Assembly (NCBI RefSeq): GCF_017565705.1
Contig: NZ_JAGDYL010000003.1
Coordinates: 1 to 64,000, forward strand
DNA from: Leucobacter ruminantium
GTDB taxonomy: Bacteria; Actinomycetota; Actinomycetes; Actinomycetales; Microbacteriaceae
Direction: 5' to 3'
DNA length: 64,000 nucleotides
The translations under genes and the position numbers were made by a program. Shown one piece after another: positions 56,443 to 64,000 of this stretch. Under the pieces are notes generated by a model. It saw nothing but the letters and a program-made list of their open reading frames with translations, had not been told where the DNA came from and made no database searches. Positions within the stretch are counted from its first letter, which is position 1; each line of letters begins with the position of its first letter.

Positions 56443-57585
56443 ATGTCCGCCACTCCCGCACCGCTCGCCCCTGCGCAGTTCCGCACGCTGTTCCCCGCCC
56501 TCGACGATGCGCCGCACTTCGCGAGCTGCAGCCAGGGCGCGCTCTCCGATCACCTCGCCCACACGATGCAGCGCATGACCGCCGGGCTCATGGACGCGCA
56601 GGCGCCGTGGGGCGCGTGGGTCGCCAAGGTGGAGGAGTACCGATCCCTCGCCGGCCGCTTTCTCGGCACCAGCGGGGAGAACGTCGCCGTCCTCTCCTGC
56701 GCTTCCGAGTGCGCCTTCCAGGTGGTCTCCTCGCTCGACTGGAGCGGCGAGCGCAACCGCCTCGTCACCTCGGATCTCGAGTTCCCCTCGGTCGGCAACG
56801 TGTGGCGCGCGCAGCGCGACGGGATCGACGTCGTGAACGTCGAGGGCGTCGAGGCTGCACTGCACGCCGACAACTGGATCCCGCTCATCGACGAGCGCAC
56901 CAAACTCGTGTCGATCCCTCTCGTCAGCTACATCAACGGCACCCGCCCCGAGATCGAGCGCGTCGTCGAGCACGCCCACTCGGTCGGAGCGCTCGTGTTC
57001 GTGGACGCCTACCAGGGCGCGGGCGTCGTGCCCTTCTCGGTCGATGGGCTCGGCTGCGACTACCTCGTGACGGGCAACCTGAAGTACCTGCTCGGTCTGC
57101 CCGGCATCGCGATGCTCTACGTGCGCGACAGCGGGAACGTGGAGCGCCCCGCCGCCCTGACGGGCTGGTTCGGCCGGGTGAACCCGTTCGCGTTCGACCC
57201 CGCGGGCGTCGACTACCCGGCCAACGCGCGCCGTTTCGAGCTGGGCACCCATCCGATCCCCTCGGCCTACGCGGGCGTCGCCGGCTTCGAGATGGTCGCG
57301 AAGCTCGACCCCGCCGCCGCGTGGGAGCACATCGTGGGGCTTCGCGAGTACCTCGCCGAGCAGCTGCGCGGGCTCGGCCTGCAGCTCGACTACCCGGAGG
57401 ACGCCGCGCACCGAGGTCCCCAGGTGGCCGTGATCGGCGAGGATCCCGACGATCTCGCCGCGCGCCTCGCCGAGCGGCGCATCGGCACCTCGCCCCGAGG
57501 TGAGCGGCTGCGCCTCTCGCTGCACGCCTACTCGGCCGAGCGCGACATCGACGCGCTGGTCTCGGCGCTGCGCGAGGTGCGCTGA
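56443..57585 (+). CDS. Class V aminotransferase-fold PLP enzyme
   Basis: A 380-residue fold-type I PLP enzyme of class V. The presumed PLP lysine is in TGNLKYLLGLPG near 215, the PLP-ring aspartate in FVDAYQGAGV, and SYINGTRPEI precedes it. The lysine context (NLKYL rather than the SxHK of cysteine desulfurases) places it nearer to the kynureninase/isopenicillin-epimerase-like subgroup. Reaction unknown. The ATG follows AAGGAG nine bases after the transporter. Transporter and enzyme probably act on one amino compound. Confidence 0.85.
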   Translation: MSATPAPLAPAQFRTLFPALDDAPHFASCSQGALSDHLAHTMQRMTAGLMDAQAPWGAWVAKVEEYRSLAGRFLGTSGENVAVLSCASECAFQVVSSLDWSGERNRLVTSDLEFPSVGNVWRAQRDGIDVVNVEGVEAALHADNWIPLIDERTKLVSIPLVSYINGTRPEIERVVEHAHSVGALVFVDAYQGAGVVPFSVDGLGCDYLVTGNLKYLLGLPGIAMLYVRDSGNVERPAALTGWFGRVNPFAFDPAGVDYPANARRFELGTHPIPSAYAGVAGFEMVAKLDPAAAWEHIVGLREYLAEQLRGLGLQLDYPEDAAHRGPQVAVIGEDPDDLAARLAERRIGTSPRGERLRLSLHAYSAERDIDALVSALREVR

Positions 57586-57596
57586 CGCGACGGCGG

Positions 57597-57634
57597 CGTT
57601 CGGGCGGGGATCGCGAGGGATCCCCGCCCGAACG
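57597..57634 (+). terminator. Terminator hairpin after the aminotransferase gene
   Basis: A perfect 16-base stem, 57597-57612 with 57619-57634 (CGTTCGGGCGGGGATC and complement). The octamer GAGGGATC straddles the loop and right arm, and a second copy follows at 57641. Confidence 0.8.
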
Positions 57635-57680
57635 GGGTCGAGGGATCGCCTCACTCAGCCGCGCCTGTCAGACTGGGGGA

Positions 57681-58652
57681 GTGCCGGATACTCAGAACGG
57701 CCGCGTTGCGGTCTACCTCGACTTCGATAACATCGTGCTCTCCTGGTACGACCGGGTGCACGGTCGCAATTCCTTCGCGAGGGATCGCCAGCGCATCGCC
57801 GAGAATCCCGACGACCCGGAGATCGCCGCGCGGTTGCGCGCCGCGGTCGTCGACGTCGGCGCGATCATCGACTACGCATCCTCGTTCGGCACGCTCGTGC
57901 TGACGCGCGCATACGCCGACTGGTCGGCGCCCATGAATGCGGAGTACCGCTCCCAGCTCGTGGCCCGCGCGGTCGACCTCGTGCAGCTCTTCCCGGCGGC
58001 GGCCTACGCGAAGAACGGAGCGGACATCCGCCTCGCGGTCGACGCGGTGGAAGACATGTTCCGGCTCGACGACCTCACCCACGTCGTGATCGTGGCCGGC
58101 GACTCCGACTACGTGCCGCTCGCGCAGCGCTGCAAGCGGCTGGGCCGCTACGTCGTGGGTATCGGCGTGGCCGGCTCCACGGCGAAGGCGCTCACGGCGG
58201 CCTGCGACGAGTTCGCCTCGTACGACGCCCTGCCCGGCGTCGAAGCCGTCGAGCGCGAGCAGCCGGCCAAGCGCCAGCGCCGCGGCAAGGGGGCGGACGC
58301 CCCGCAGCGGGAGGAAGCGCCGGCGAAGCGGAAGCCCGAGACCGCGGCCGAGCACGCCGCGCCCGAACCCGAGCTCGAAGACCTCGACGCCTTCACCGAC
58401 TCGGATGACGATTCCGAGGTCGCGGTGACCGGACTCCTCATCCGGGCGCTCTGGCTCAGCCAGGACAAGGACGACTCGGGCTGGCTGTACAGCTCCGCGG
58501 TGAAGCAGCAGATGCGGCGCATGGATCCCTCGTTCAACGAGAAGGCGCTCGGCTTCCGCACCTTCTCCGACTTCCTGCGCTCCCGCTCCGACGTGGTCGA
58601 ACTCGAGGAGACGGGGCACGAGCGGCTCGTGCGACTGCGCGATCAGTCGTAG
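57681..58652 (+). CDS. NYN-domain RNase-like protein with OST-HTH/LOTUS domain
   Basis: A 323-residue protein. Residues 7-170 form an NYN (PIN-like) domain with the acidic active-site residues in VAVYLDFDNI, GADIRLAVDAV and VAGDSDYVPLAQRC. A charged linker (190-250) leads to a C-terminal OST-HTH/LOTUS domain (about 254-318: LLIRALWLSQ, SAVKQQMRRMDPSF, FSDFLRSR). NYN proteins are predicted ribonucleases, and LOTUS domains bind RNA. The start GTG 57681 has CAGACT six bases upstream. No target is known. Monocistronic, with a terminator on its 3' side. Confidence 0.88.
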   Translation: MPDTQNGRVAVYLDFDNIVLSWYDRVHGRNSFARDRQRIAENPDDPEIAARLRAAVVDVGAIIDYASSFGTLVLTRAYADWSAPMNAEYRSQLVARAVDLVQLFPAAAYAKNGADIRLAVDAVEDMFRLDDLTHVVIVAGDSDYVPLAQRCKRLGRYVVGIGVAGSTAKALTAACDEFASYDALPGVEAVEREQPAKRQRRGKGADAPQREEAPAKRKPETAAEHAAPEPELEDLDAFTDSDDDSEVAVTGLLIRALWLSQDKDDSGWLYSSAVKQQMRRMDPSFNEKALGFRTFSDFLRSRSDVVELEETGHERLVRLRDQS

Positions 58653-58670
58653 GAGACTCGGCTCGGACAT

Positions 58671-58718
58671 GAGAAGACGGGAGGGCCCGGCCATTCGGCC
58701 GGGCCCTCCCGTCTTCTC
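58671..58718. terminator. Bidirectional terminator
   Basis: A perfect 22-base stem (58671-58692 with 58697-58718) with loop ATTC between convergent genes. The arm begins GAGAAGACGGGAGGGCCCGG. It is the strongest hairpin of the window. Confidence 0.92.
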
Positions 58719-58731
58719 TGCGAAGGCGCGG

Positions 58732-59556
58732 TCAGTCGCCGCGCAGAATCGCGAGAATGCGCAGGATCTCCACGTACAGCCAGATGAGGGTGACCATGAG
58801 GCCGAACGCGGCCGACCACGCCCACTTCTCGGGAACGCGGTTGCGCACGCCGTTCTGGATCAGTTCGAAGTCCATGACGAGCGAGTACGCCGCGAGCAGC
58901 ACCGCGAGCGCACCGATGGCGACTCCCAGCCAGCCCGAGCGCATACCCCATGGGTTGTCGGTGAGACCGAACATGACCATCACGAAGTTCACGAGCGAGA
59001 AGGCCGCATAGCCGACGAGCGCGATGAGGAAGATCTTGTTGAGCCTGGGGCTCGTGCGCACCTTGCCGCTGCGGAAGAGCAGCAGGGTCACCGCGAACAC
59101 CGAGAGCGTGCCGATGATCGCCTGCGAGACGATGCCAGACCACTGCGCCTCGAAGATGCCCGAGATGCCGCCGAGGAAGACGCCCTGGAACACGGCGTAG
59201 AGCACGATGAGAGGGACGCTCGGCTGCTTCTTGAAGGAGTTGACGAGACCGAGCACGAGGCCGATGATCGCGGCGGGCAGGGCGAGGATCGGCATGAACC
59301 AGCCGACGGCGCCGAACGCGAGCACGACGAGGAAGAGCACCAACGTCTTGGAGATGGTGTTCTCGTAGGTCATCGGCTTGTCGGAGGGCGTGATGACCGG
59401 GGGCTGCTGGGCGCCGAAGCCGGCCTCCGTCGCAGGCTCGTCGATGCCGGGGCGGTGCGTCTGCGCCGCCGGCTGCTCGTAGATGCGGCGCAGCTCATCG
59501 GCGGTCAGCGACCTGCCGTTGAGCGCCGGGTTGTTGCTGAGGGCGGGGTTGCTCAT
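58732..59556 (-). CDS. Bax inhibitor-1/YccA-family membrane protein
   Basis: A 274-residue membrane protein of the Bax inhibitor-1-like family. The N-terminal 65 residues are polar and cytoplasmic. Seven membrane segments follow from about residue 75, with the family phrases FGAVGWFM, GVFLGGISGIFEAQ, and the final stretch LIWLYVEILRILAILRGD. Relatives are calcium-leak channels or modulators of membrane proteases; the bacterial role is not settled. The ATG at 59556 follows GAGAGGATTCC. Confidence 0.88.
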   Translation of the reverse strand: MSNPALSNNPALNGRSLTADELRRIYEQPAAQTHRPGIDEPATEAGFGAQQPPVITPSDKPMTYENTISKTLVLFLVVLAFGAVGWFMPILALPAAIIGLVLGLVNSFKKQPSVPLIVLYAVFQGVFLGGISGIFEAQWSGIVSQAIIGTLSVFAVTLLLFRSGKVRTSPRLNKIFLIALVGYAAFSLVNFVMVMFGLTDNPWGMRSGWLGVAIGALAVLLAAYSLVMDFELIQNGVRNRVPEKWAWSAAFGLMVTLIWLYVEILRILAILRGD

Positions 59557-59653
59557 GCGTCGGAATCCTCTCCTGGCGTATGGGCCTGATGGGTATGGTG
59601 ATTCCAGACTACCCAGCTCGGGCTTTGCGGGGGCTGTGACTTCGCATTTCCCC

Positions 59654-59659
59654 TAGGCT
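59654..59659 (+). promoter_or_regulatory. Candidate -10 box of the glycerophosphodiesterase gene
   Basis: TAGGCT ends seven bases before ATG 59667, with no ribosome-binding site between. This supports ATG 59667 rather than GTG 59661 as the start. Confidence 0.4.
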
Positions 59660-59666
59660 GGTGCGC

Positions 59667-60677
59667 ATGCGGTATTCGGAGCAGGCGCCCCTGATCATCG
59701 GACATCGTGGGGCGTCCGGGTACCGTCCCGAGCACAGCGAGTCGGCCTACCGGCTCGCATTCGAGCTCGGCTCCGACCTCGTCGAGCCCGACATCGTGGC
59801 GACCCTCGACGGCGTGCTCGTCGTGCGGCACGAGAACGAGATCTCGGGCACCACCGACGTCGCGGAGCACCCCGAGTTCGCGGATCGCCGCACCACGAAG
59901 ACGGTCGACGGCGAGAGCCTCACGGGCTGGTTCACGGAGGACTTCACCTGGGCCGAGCTGTCGACCCTGCGCTGCCGCGAGCGGCTGAGCGGCACGCGCC
60001 CCGGCAACCGCGACTACGACGGAGCCGAACCGCTGCTGCGTCTGCGCGACGTGCTGGTGATCGTCGACGAGGAGTGCGCTCGGCTCGACCGGCCTCTCGG
60101 CGTGGTCGTCGAGGTGAAGCACGCCCGCTACTTCCTCGACCTGGGCATCGACCTCGGCGCGCTGCTGCTCGACGAGCTCGCGGCGACGGGGTGGGACGCG
60201 CGCCCGGAGCGGCTCGTGGTCGAGTCGTTCGAGCTGGGCGTGATCGATCGGCTGCGCGACGCAGGTCTGCCCGCCTCCTACGTCTTCCTGATGGAGGTGC
60301 CGGGCGGGCCCGCCGACGAGCCGCTGCCCGGCGCACCCTCGCGCGACTACGGGTGGTACCGCGGCGACGCCGGCCTCGAACTGCTCGCGGGCCGCGTCGA
60401 CGGCATCAGCGTGGACAAGTCGCTGCTCGTCGGCGATTCCGGGCAGGATCTCGTCGGGCGCGCTCACGAGCGCGGCCTGCTGGTCTTCACCTGGACTCTG
60501 CGGCCCGAGAACCGCTTCCTGAGCCGGGGCCGCCGCACTGCGGGCGAGACGGCCGAGTGGGGCGACTGGGCGGGGGAGTTCGGTGCCGTGCTGCGCACGG
60601 GCGTCGACGGGATCTTCGTCGATCACCCCGATCTCGGGTGCTCGGCTCGCGAGGCGCTGGCCGCGGGCGGCGCGTAG
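59667..60677 (+). CDS. Glycerophosphodiester phosphodiesterase
   Basis: A 336-residue GDPD-family TIM barrel that hydrolyses glycerophosphodiesters to glycerol 3-phosphate and an alcohol. IIGHRGASGYRPEHS supplies the catalytic histidine, PDIVATLDGVLVVRHE the metal-binding residues and second histidine, and GVVVEVKHARYF the metal glutamate. No signal peptide is seen, so it is probably cytoplasmic. The 3' end overlaps the end of the convergent acyltransferase gene by 55 bases. The upstream GTG 59661 would add two residues. Confidence 0.92.
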   Translation: MRYSEQAPLIIGHRGASGYRPEHSESAYRLAFELGSDLVEPDIVATLDGVLVVRHENEISGTTDVAEHPEFADRRTTKTVDGESLTGWFTEDFTWAELSTLRCRERLSGTRPGNRDYDGAEPLLRLRDVLVIVDEECARLDRPLGVVVEVKHARYFLDLGIDLGALLLDELAATGWDARPERLVVESFELGVIDRLRDAGLPASYVFLMEVPGGPADEPLPGAPSRDYGWYRGDAGLELLAGRVDGISVDKSLLVGDSGQDLVGRAHERGLLVFTWTLRPENRFLSRGRRTAGETAEWGDWAGEFGAVLRTGVDGIFVDHPDLGCSAREALAAGGA

Positions 60678-61984
60678 GGATCCCTCGCCGACCCTCGACC
60701 CAGCAGCACCGCCGTCGCGACCGCGATCGTGCCGCAGAGCGCCGTCGCGAAACCGAGCCCCGAGACCGTCACCCAGAACGCCGCCGCGAAGGCGAGCCCC
60801 GCGGCGACCACGACCGCCGCGGGCGACGCCGCGCGCTCCGCGAGCGCGGCGGGCACCCGCTCGAAGCGCCCGAGGGGCGCCCCGAGCAGCACGACGATCG
60901 CGAGCACCGCGAGGTAGACGAGCGGGCGCGTCGCCCACCACGCCGCCGATGCGGGAGCCGGTCCGCCTCCGGGCAGCAGCAGGCCGAGGCCGGTCAACGC
61001 GATGATCACCGGCAGATGCCAGAGGTAGACCGTCATGGCGCGCGAGCCGACCAGGAAGGCGACCGCCTGAACGGGGCGAGCCGCCATGCACCGCCGCAGC
61101 GTCGGTCGCAGCAGCTCGAAGAGGGCGATCTGCGAGACGCCGAGCAGGGCGAGCGAAACCGTGGGCGGGTTGAGGTTGTGCAGCATGTCGGGGGAGTGCC
61201 AGCCCGCGGCGACACCGGCCCACAGCAGCAGGTAGCCGGCGGCCGCGACGGCGAGCAGCCGGGCGGCGCCTCCGCGCCGCTGGGCGATACGGGAGAGCGA
61301 TCCGTCGAGCAGCATGAAACCGAGCTGCTGCACGAAGCACCACACGAAGACGAAGTTCAGCCAGCCGATCGCGTCGACGCCGGTCGCGACGCGGAGCGCG
61401 TCGACGGCGACCGCGGCGAGCAGCAGCGCCGCGAGCGCGGGCGTGCGGGCGCGGTCGTGCAACCGCGCGAACAGCGGCACCGCGCTCTGCGCCAGCAGGA
61501 ACGCGGCGAGGAACCACAGCGGCGTGCCCGCACCCGCAGCGACCGCGTCGAGCAGTGCGGGATCGACGCCTGCCGCCCTGCCTCCCGCGAGCACCGCGAG
61601 CCAGAGGACGAAGAAGGGCAGAGCCGGACGTGCGAGCCGCAGCACCCGGCCGCGCACGTAGTGCCACCACCGCTCGCCGCGCGCCGCCGCGCTGCGCCAG
61701 GACCGGATGCCCGTGTAGCCGCCCAGCACGAAGAACAGCGGCATGATCTGACCGACCCAGGTCGCCGCCGCGAACCACGGCTGCGCCTCGAGCGGGCGAG
61801 ACAGCACGACCCCGTCGGGCCCGGCCTCCGCGCCGATCATGAGCAGGTGGATGAGCACGACGAGCAGCAGAGAGCCGATGCGCGCCGCGTCGATCGAGAG
61901 GTCTCGGGCCGCAAGGGATCCCTCGCCCGAACCGCGCGGCGGAGCACCGCCCGCCGCGCGCCCCGGCTCGGGAGCGGTCGGCAT
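60623..61984 (-). CDS. Acyltransferase-3 family membrane protein
   Basis: A 453-residue membrane protein with about ten or more segments. The acyltransferase-3 features are RDLSIDAARIGSLLLVVLIHLL with the family histidine in the first segment, PLFFVLGGYTGIRSW, and YLWHLPVIIALTG near 325. Such proteins O-acylate extracellular glycans, glycolipids or peptidoglycan. The ATG shares one base with the asparaginase stop (TGATG), so it is coupled to it. The C-terminal 20 codons overlap the convergent phosphodiesterase gene. Two octamer copies occur, one near the polar N-terminus (GEGSLAA). Confidence 0.85.
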   Translation of the reverse strand: MPTAPEPGRAAGGAPPRGSGEGSLAARDLSIDAARIGSLLLVVLIHLLMIGAEAGPDGVVLSRPLEAQPWFAAATWVGQIMPLFFVLGGYTGIRSWRSAAARGERWWHYVRGRVLRLARPALPFFVLWLAVLAGGRAAGVDPALLDAVAAGAGTPLWFLAAFLLAQSAVPLFARLHDRARTPALAALLLAAVAVDALRVATGVDAIGWLNFVFVWCFVQQLGFMLLDGSLSRIAQRRGGAARLLAVAAAGYLLLWAGVAAGWHSPDMLHNLNPPTVSLALLGVSQIALFELLRPTLRRCMAARPVQAVAFLVGSRAMTVYLWHLPVIIALTGLGLLLPGGGPAPASAAWWATRPLVYLAVLAIVVLLGAPLGRFERVPAALAERAASPAAVVVAAGLAFAAAFWVTVSGLGFATALCGTIAVATAVLLGRGSARDPYAPPAASASRAEHPRSG

Positions 61985-62970
61985 CAGCCGCGCACCCCGC
62001 TGCACTCCCCGACCAGATTGCGCTCCATGAGGGATCGCAGCTCGTCGCCGCGGTACCCGAGGTCGAGCAGGTATCCGAGTTTCGCGATCGCCGCCTCGAC
62101 CGTGAGGTCGGATCCGTCGATCACACCGGTGGCGGCGAGCTCGCGGCCGACGGCGTAGCGGCCCAGGTCGACGCCGCCGATCGCGCACTGGGTGATCGCG
62201 ACGACTGGGATGCTCGCCGCGATCTCGCGCAGGGCTCCGAGCATGCCCGGCCGGGCCATGGGGCCATTGCCGCTGCCGTAGCACTCGAGCACGATCCCCT
62301 GGGGGCCGGCCCCGGCCGCGGCGGTGAGGTCCGCCGCGGTGACGGCCGGGGTGAAGCGGAAGGCGAGCACGCGGGCCGACCTGGTGGGGCCGTCGCCGCT
62401 GCGGCTCGCCGGGACGCCCTCGGGGCTCGCGGCGAGCGGCAGTTCGGCGCGGAAGGCCTGGAACGCGCGGCTGTCGTGCTTGGTCGCCCGGACCGCGGGC
62501 AGCAGCCCGCCGCCGAAGGCGATCGACGCGGGCGCGCCCGGGGAGGCCCGCACCGCGGTGCGCAGCGCGAGCGACAGGTTGTCGAACGCGTCGGTGCCGA
62601 GAGATCCGTGAGGCAGCTGGCTGCCGGTCACGACGACAGGGGCGCCGAGGTCGGCGAGGTCGAATGCGAGCCTCGCCGCAGTGTAGGCGAGCGTGTCGGT
62701 GCCGTGCGTCACGACGACGCCGCGGGGGCGTTGCAGGCGGGCGCGGGCGCGGATGGCGCGCGCGATGCCCGGCGCCGTGTCGGCGTCGGCGTTCGAGCTG
62801 TCGATGGCGGGGAGGAGGTGGTTCACGCGGTGCTCGATGCCGAGGGGGCGGCAGACGCGCGCGACGACGCCCTCGAGGATGTCGGGGAACTCGGGATCGG
62901 GGGCGAGCCCCGCTTCGGTCTCGCGCATGCCGATCGTGCCGCCCGTCGCGAAGACCAGAACTCCTGCCAT
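61984..62970 (-). CDS. ansA: L-asparaginase
   Basis: A 328-residue type I/II asparaginase fold enzyme producing aspartate and ammonia. The first catalytic threonine is in VFATGGTIGM (residues 6-15), and the second motif is VVVTHGTDTLAYTA near 85-98; TGSQLPHGSLGTDAFDNL and ECYGSGNGP also belong to the family. No signal peptide, so cytoplasmic. It is the first gene of a two-gene unit with the acyltransferase, divergent from the helicase gene. Confidence 0.93.
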   Translation of the reverse strand: MAGVLVFATGGTIGMRETEAGLAPDPEFPDILEGVVARVCRPLGIEHRVNHLLPAIDSSNADADTAPGIARAIRARARLQRPRGVVVTHGTDTLAYTAARLAFDLADLGAPVVVTGSQLPHGSLGTDAFDNLSLALRTAVRASPGAPASIAFGGGLLPAVRATKHDSRAFQAFRAELPLAASPEGVPASRSGDGPTRSARVLAFRFTPAVTAADLTAAAGAGPQGIVLECYGSGNGPMARPGMLGALREIAASIPVVAITQCAIGGVDLGRYAVGRELAATGVIDGSDLTVEAAIAKLGYLLDLGYRGDELRSLMERNLVGECSGVRG

Positions 62971-63077
62971 CCGTCTATTGTCGCACCGGAGCGGGGCGCG
63001 GGAGGACCGGGGCCTCGCGGGAGGCGCGGTCGCGCGGTGCGGCCGGCGGGCGCGGCGCCGTTGTCAGGGGTCGAGCC

Positions 63078-63083
63078 TAGACT
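63078..63083 (+). promoter_or_regulatory. Candidate -10 box of the UvrD/PcrA gene
   Basis: TAGACT ends eight bases before ATG 63092. GAGGG lies in between but very close to the ATG. Confidence 0.4.
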
Positions 63084-63091
63084 TGAGGGCG

Positions 63092-64000
63092 ATGAGCGAA
63101 TTCGAACTTCTTGATCCCTCGGGAATCCCGGTCGGCGACGGTTTCGGCGGCGGCGACGCTCCCGGGGGCGCCGGCGGCGACCCGCTGCTCGACGGGCTGA
63201 ACCCTGCGCAGGAGCGCGCGGTCACGGCCCGCGGCCCCGCTCTGCTCATCGTCGCGGGGGCGGGGTCGGGCAAGACCCGCGTGCTCACCCACCGCATCGC
63301 GCAGCTCATCCGCGGCCGTGAGGCGTGGCCGAGCCAGATCCTCGCGATCACCTTCACGAACAAGGCCGCGGCCGAGATGCGGGAGCGTCTCGAAGGGCTG
63401 CTGGGCTCGGGCGTCGAGGGCATGTGGGTGTCGACGTTCCACTCGGCGTGCGTCAGGATCCTGCGCCGCGAATCCGAGCGCTTCGGCTACGTGTCGGGCT
63501 TCACGATCTACGACTCGGCCGACAGCAGGGCGCTCCTCAAGCGGATCATCAAGGAGCTCGACGCCGACAGCTACGGATTCACACCGGCGAACGCGGGATC
63601 GAAGATCTCCCGACTCAAGAACGAGCTCACCGATGTCGACGGCTACCGGGCGACGATGAACGAGAGCGACCCGAGGGATCGCCTGTTCGTCGAGATCTTC
63701 TCCATGTACCAGCAGGAGCTGAGGCGGGCGAACGCGTTCGACTTCGACGACCTCATCGGACAGACGGTGCAGCTCTTCCGCTCCCATCCCGATGTCGCTG
63801 CGGTCTACCAGCGGCGGTTCCGCCACATCCTCGTCGACGAGTACCAGGACACCAACCACGCGCAGTACGCGCTGATCCGGGAGCTCACGAGACCGGTAGA
63901 GCCGGAGCAGGTCGAGGGGCTGACGCCCCCCGCGAGGGATCGCGAGCTCGACGCGTCGGGCCGCATCCCGGGGGCCTCGCTCACGGTCGTCGGCGACTCC
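63092..64000 (+). CDS. pcrA: UvrD/PcrA-type DNA helicase, 5' part
   Basis: The first 303 codons of a superfamily 1 DNA helicase; the frame stays open to the window edge. Residues 37-46 (LNPAQERAVT) form the Q-motif region, Walker A is AGAGSGKTRVLTHR, and ITFTNKAAAEM, VSTFHSACVRILRR and LVDEYQDTNHAQY (Walker B) follow in order. The N-terminus has a 35-residue Gly/Asp-rich leader. Between RELTRP and SLTVVGDS an extra stretch of about 25 residues, absent from typical PcrA, contains an octamer copy (PARDRELD). Roles are repair, replication restart and removal of protein roadblocks. Confidence 0.95.
   Translation, partial: MSEFELLDPSGIPVGDGFGGGDAPGGAGGDPLLDGLNPAQERAVTARGPALLIVAGAGSGKTRVLTHRIAQLIRGREAWPSQILAITFTNKAAAEMRERLEGLLGSGVEGMWVSTFHSACVRILRRESERFGYVSGFTIYDSADSRALLKRIIKELDADSYGFTPANAGSKISRLKNELTDVDGYRATMNESDPRDRLFVEIFSMYQQELRRANAFDFDDLIGQTVQLFRSHPDVAAVYQRRFRHILVDEYQDTNHAQYALIRELTRPVEPEQVEGLTPPARDRELDASGRIPGASLTVVGDS

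Overview
The window is very GC-rich actinobacterial chromosome. The gene order and content (rplM-rpsI-glmM, coaA, glmS-acpS-tsaE-tsaB-rimI-tsaD, groES, guaB, guaB3, guaA; dxr-rseP-ispG; rplY-pth-mfd; sufS-sufU), frequent GTG/TTG starts and many start codons lying just after a TANNNT -10 box fit the family Microbacteriaceae, possibly Leucobacter or a relative. The genus is a guess from style, not from a database match. Most of the window is core chromosome with tightly packed genes. No intergenic gap reaches 300 bases. I saw no tRNA, rRNA, CRISPR array, prophage or intact insertion sequence; only the tail of an ISL3-type transposase lies at the left edge.

Layout. 1-0.13 kb: transposase tail. 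0.25-3.4 kb (minus): Fe-S assembly pair sufS-sufU and an MFS exporter. 3.5-8.7 kb (plus): rsmI, a small membrane protein, a lipoprotein FKBP isomerase, dxr and rseP. A VanY-type carboxypeptidase on the minus strand (8.7-10.0 kb) separates rseP from ispG (10.2-11.4 kb). 11.4-13.6 kb (minus): RNB ribonuclease and a membrane protein. 13.7-15.5 kb: LOG-family protein and a DUF1905/YdeI-type protein flanking a REP-like hairpin. 15.5-21.9 kb (minus): a catabolic block made of LysR regulator, MHS-type transporter, M20 amidohydrolase, amidase and EamA exporter. 21.9-24.3 kb: UvrA-like ABC protein. 24.5-29.5 kb: rplY, pth, mfd. 29.6-35.6 kb: lipoprotein, rplM, a frameshifted rpsI, glmM, coaA, glmS. 35.6-38.8 kb: a translationally coupled chain acpS-tsaE-tsaB-rimI-tsaD (CoA-derived prosthetic group and tRNA t6A synthesis). 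38.9-42.9 kb: two DUF4190-type membrane proteins, a THUMP-like methyltransferase, CIRCE-controlled groES, rarD. 42.9-44.4 kb guaB. 44.6-49.7 kb: RamA-like regulator divergent from a PrpE-like acyl-CoA synthetase, DUF485 protein and ActP symporter (short-chain acid uptake and activation). 49.8-53.9 kb: guaB3, SURF1, DUF3817, guaA. 54.2-57.6 kb: XRE-cupin regulator, NhaC-type transporter, class V aminotransferase. 57.7-64 kb: NYN-LOTUS protein, Bax-inhibitor-1 protein, glycerophosphodiesterase, acyltransferase, L-asparaginase and the start of a UvrD/PcrA helicase that runs off the right edge.

The most striking non-genic signal is a dispersed octamer GAGGGATC (usually GCGAGGGATC, often completed to the palindrome GAGGGATCCCTC). 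I counted about 60 copies by eye on both strands, in genes, protein linkers, ribosome-binding sites and terminators. Two copies of a longer hairpin repeat (about 83 bp), a two-base deletion that breaks rpsI and opens its frame into glmM, a cluster of four or five hairpins after guaA, and a recurrent -10-box-to-start-codon arrangement suggesting leaderless mRNAs are the other main observations.
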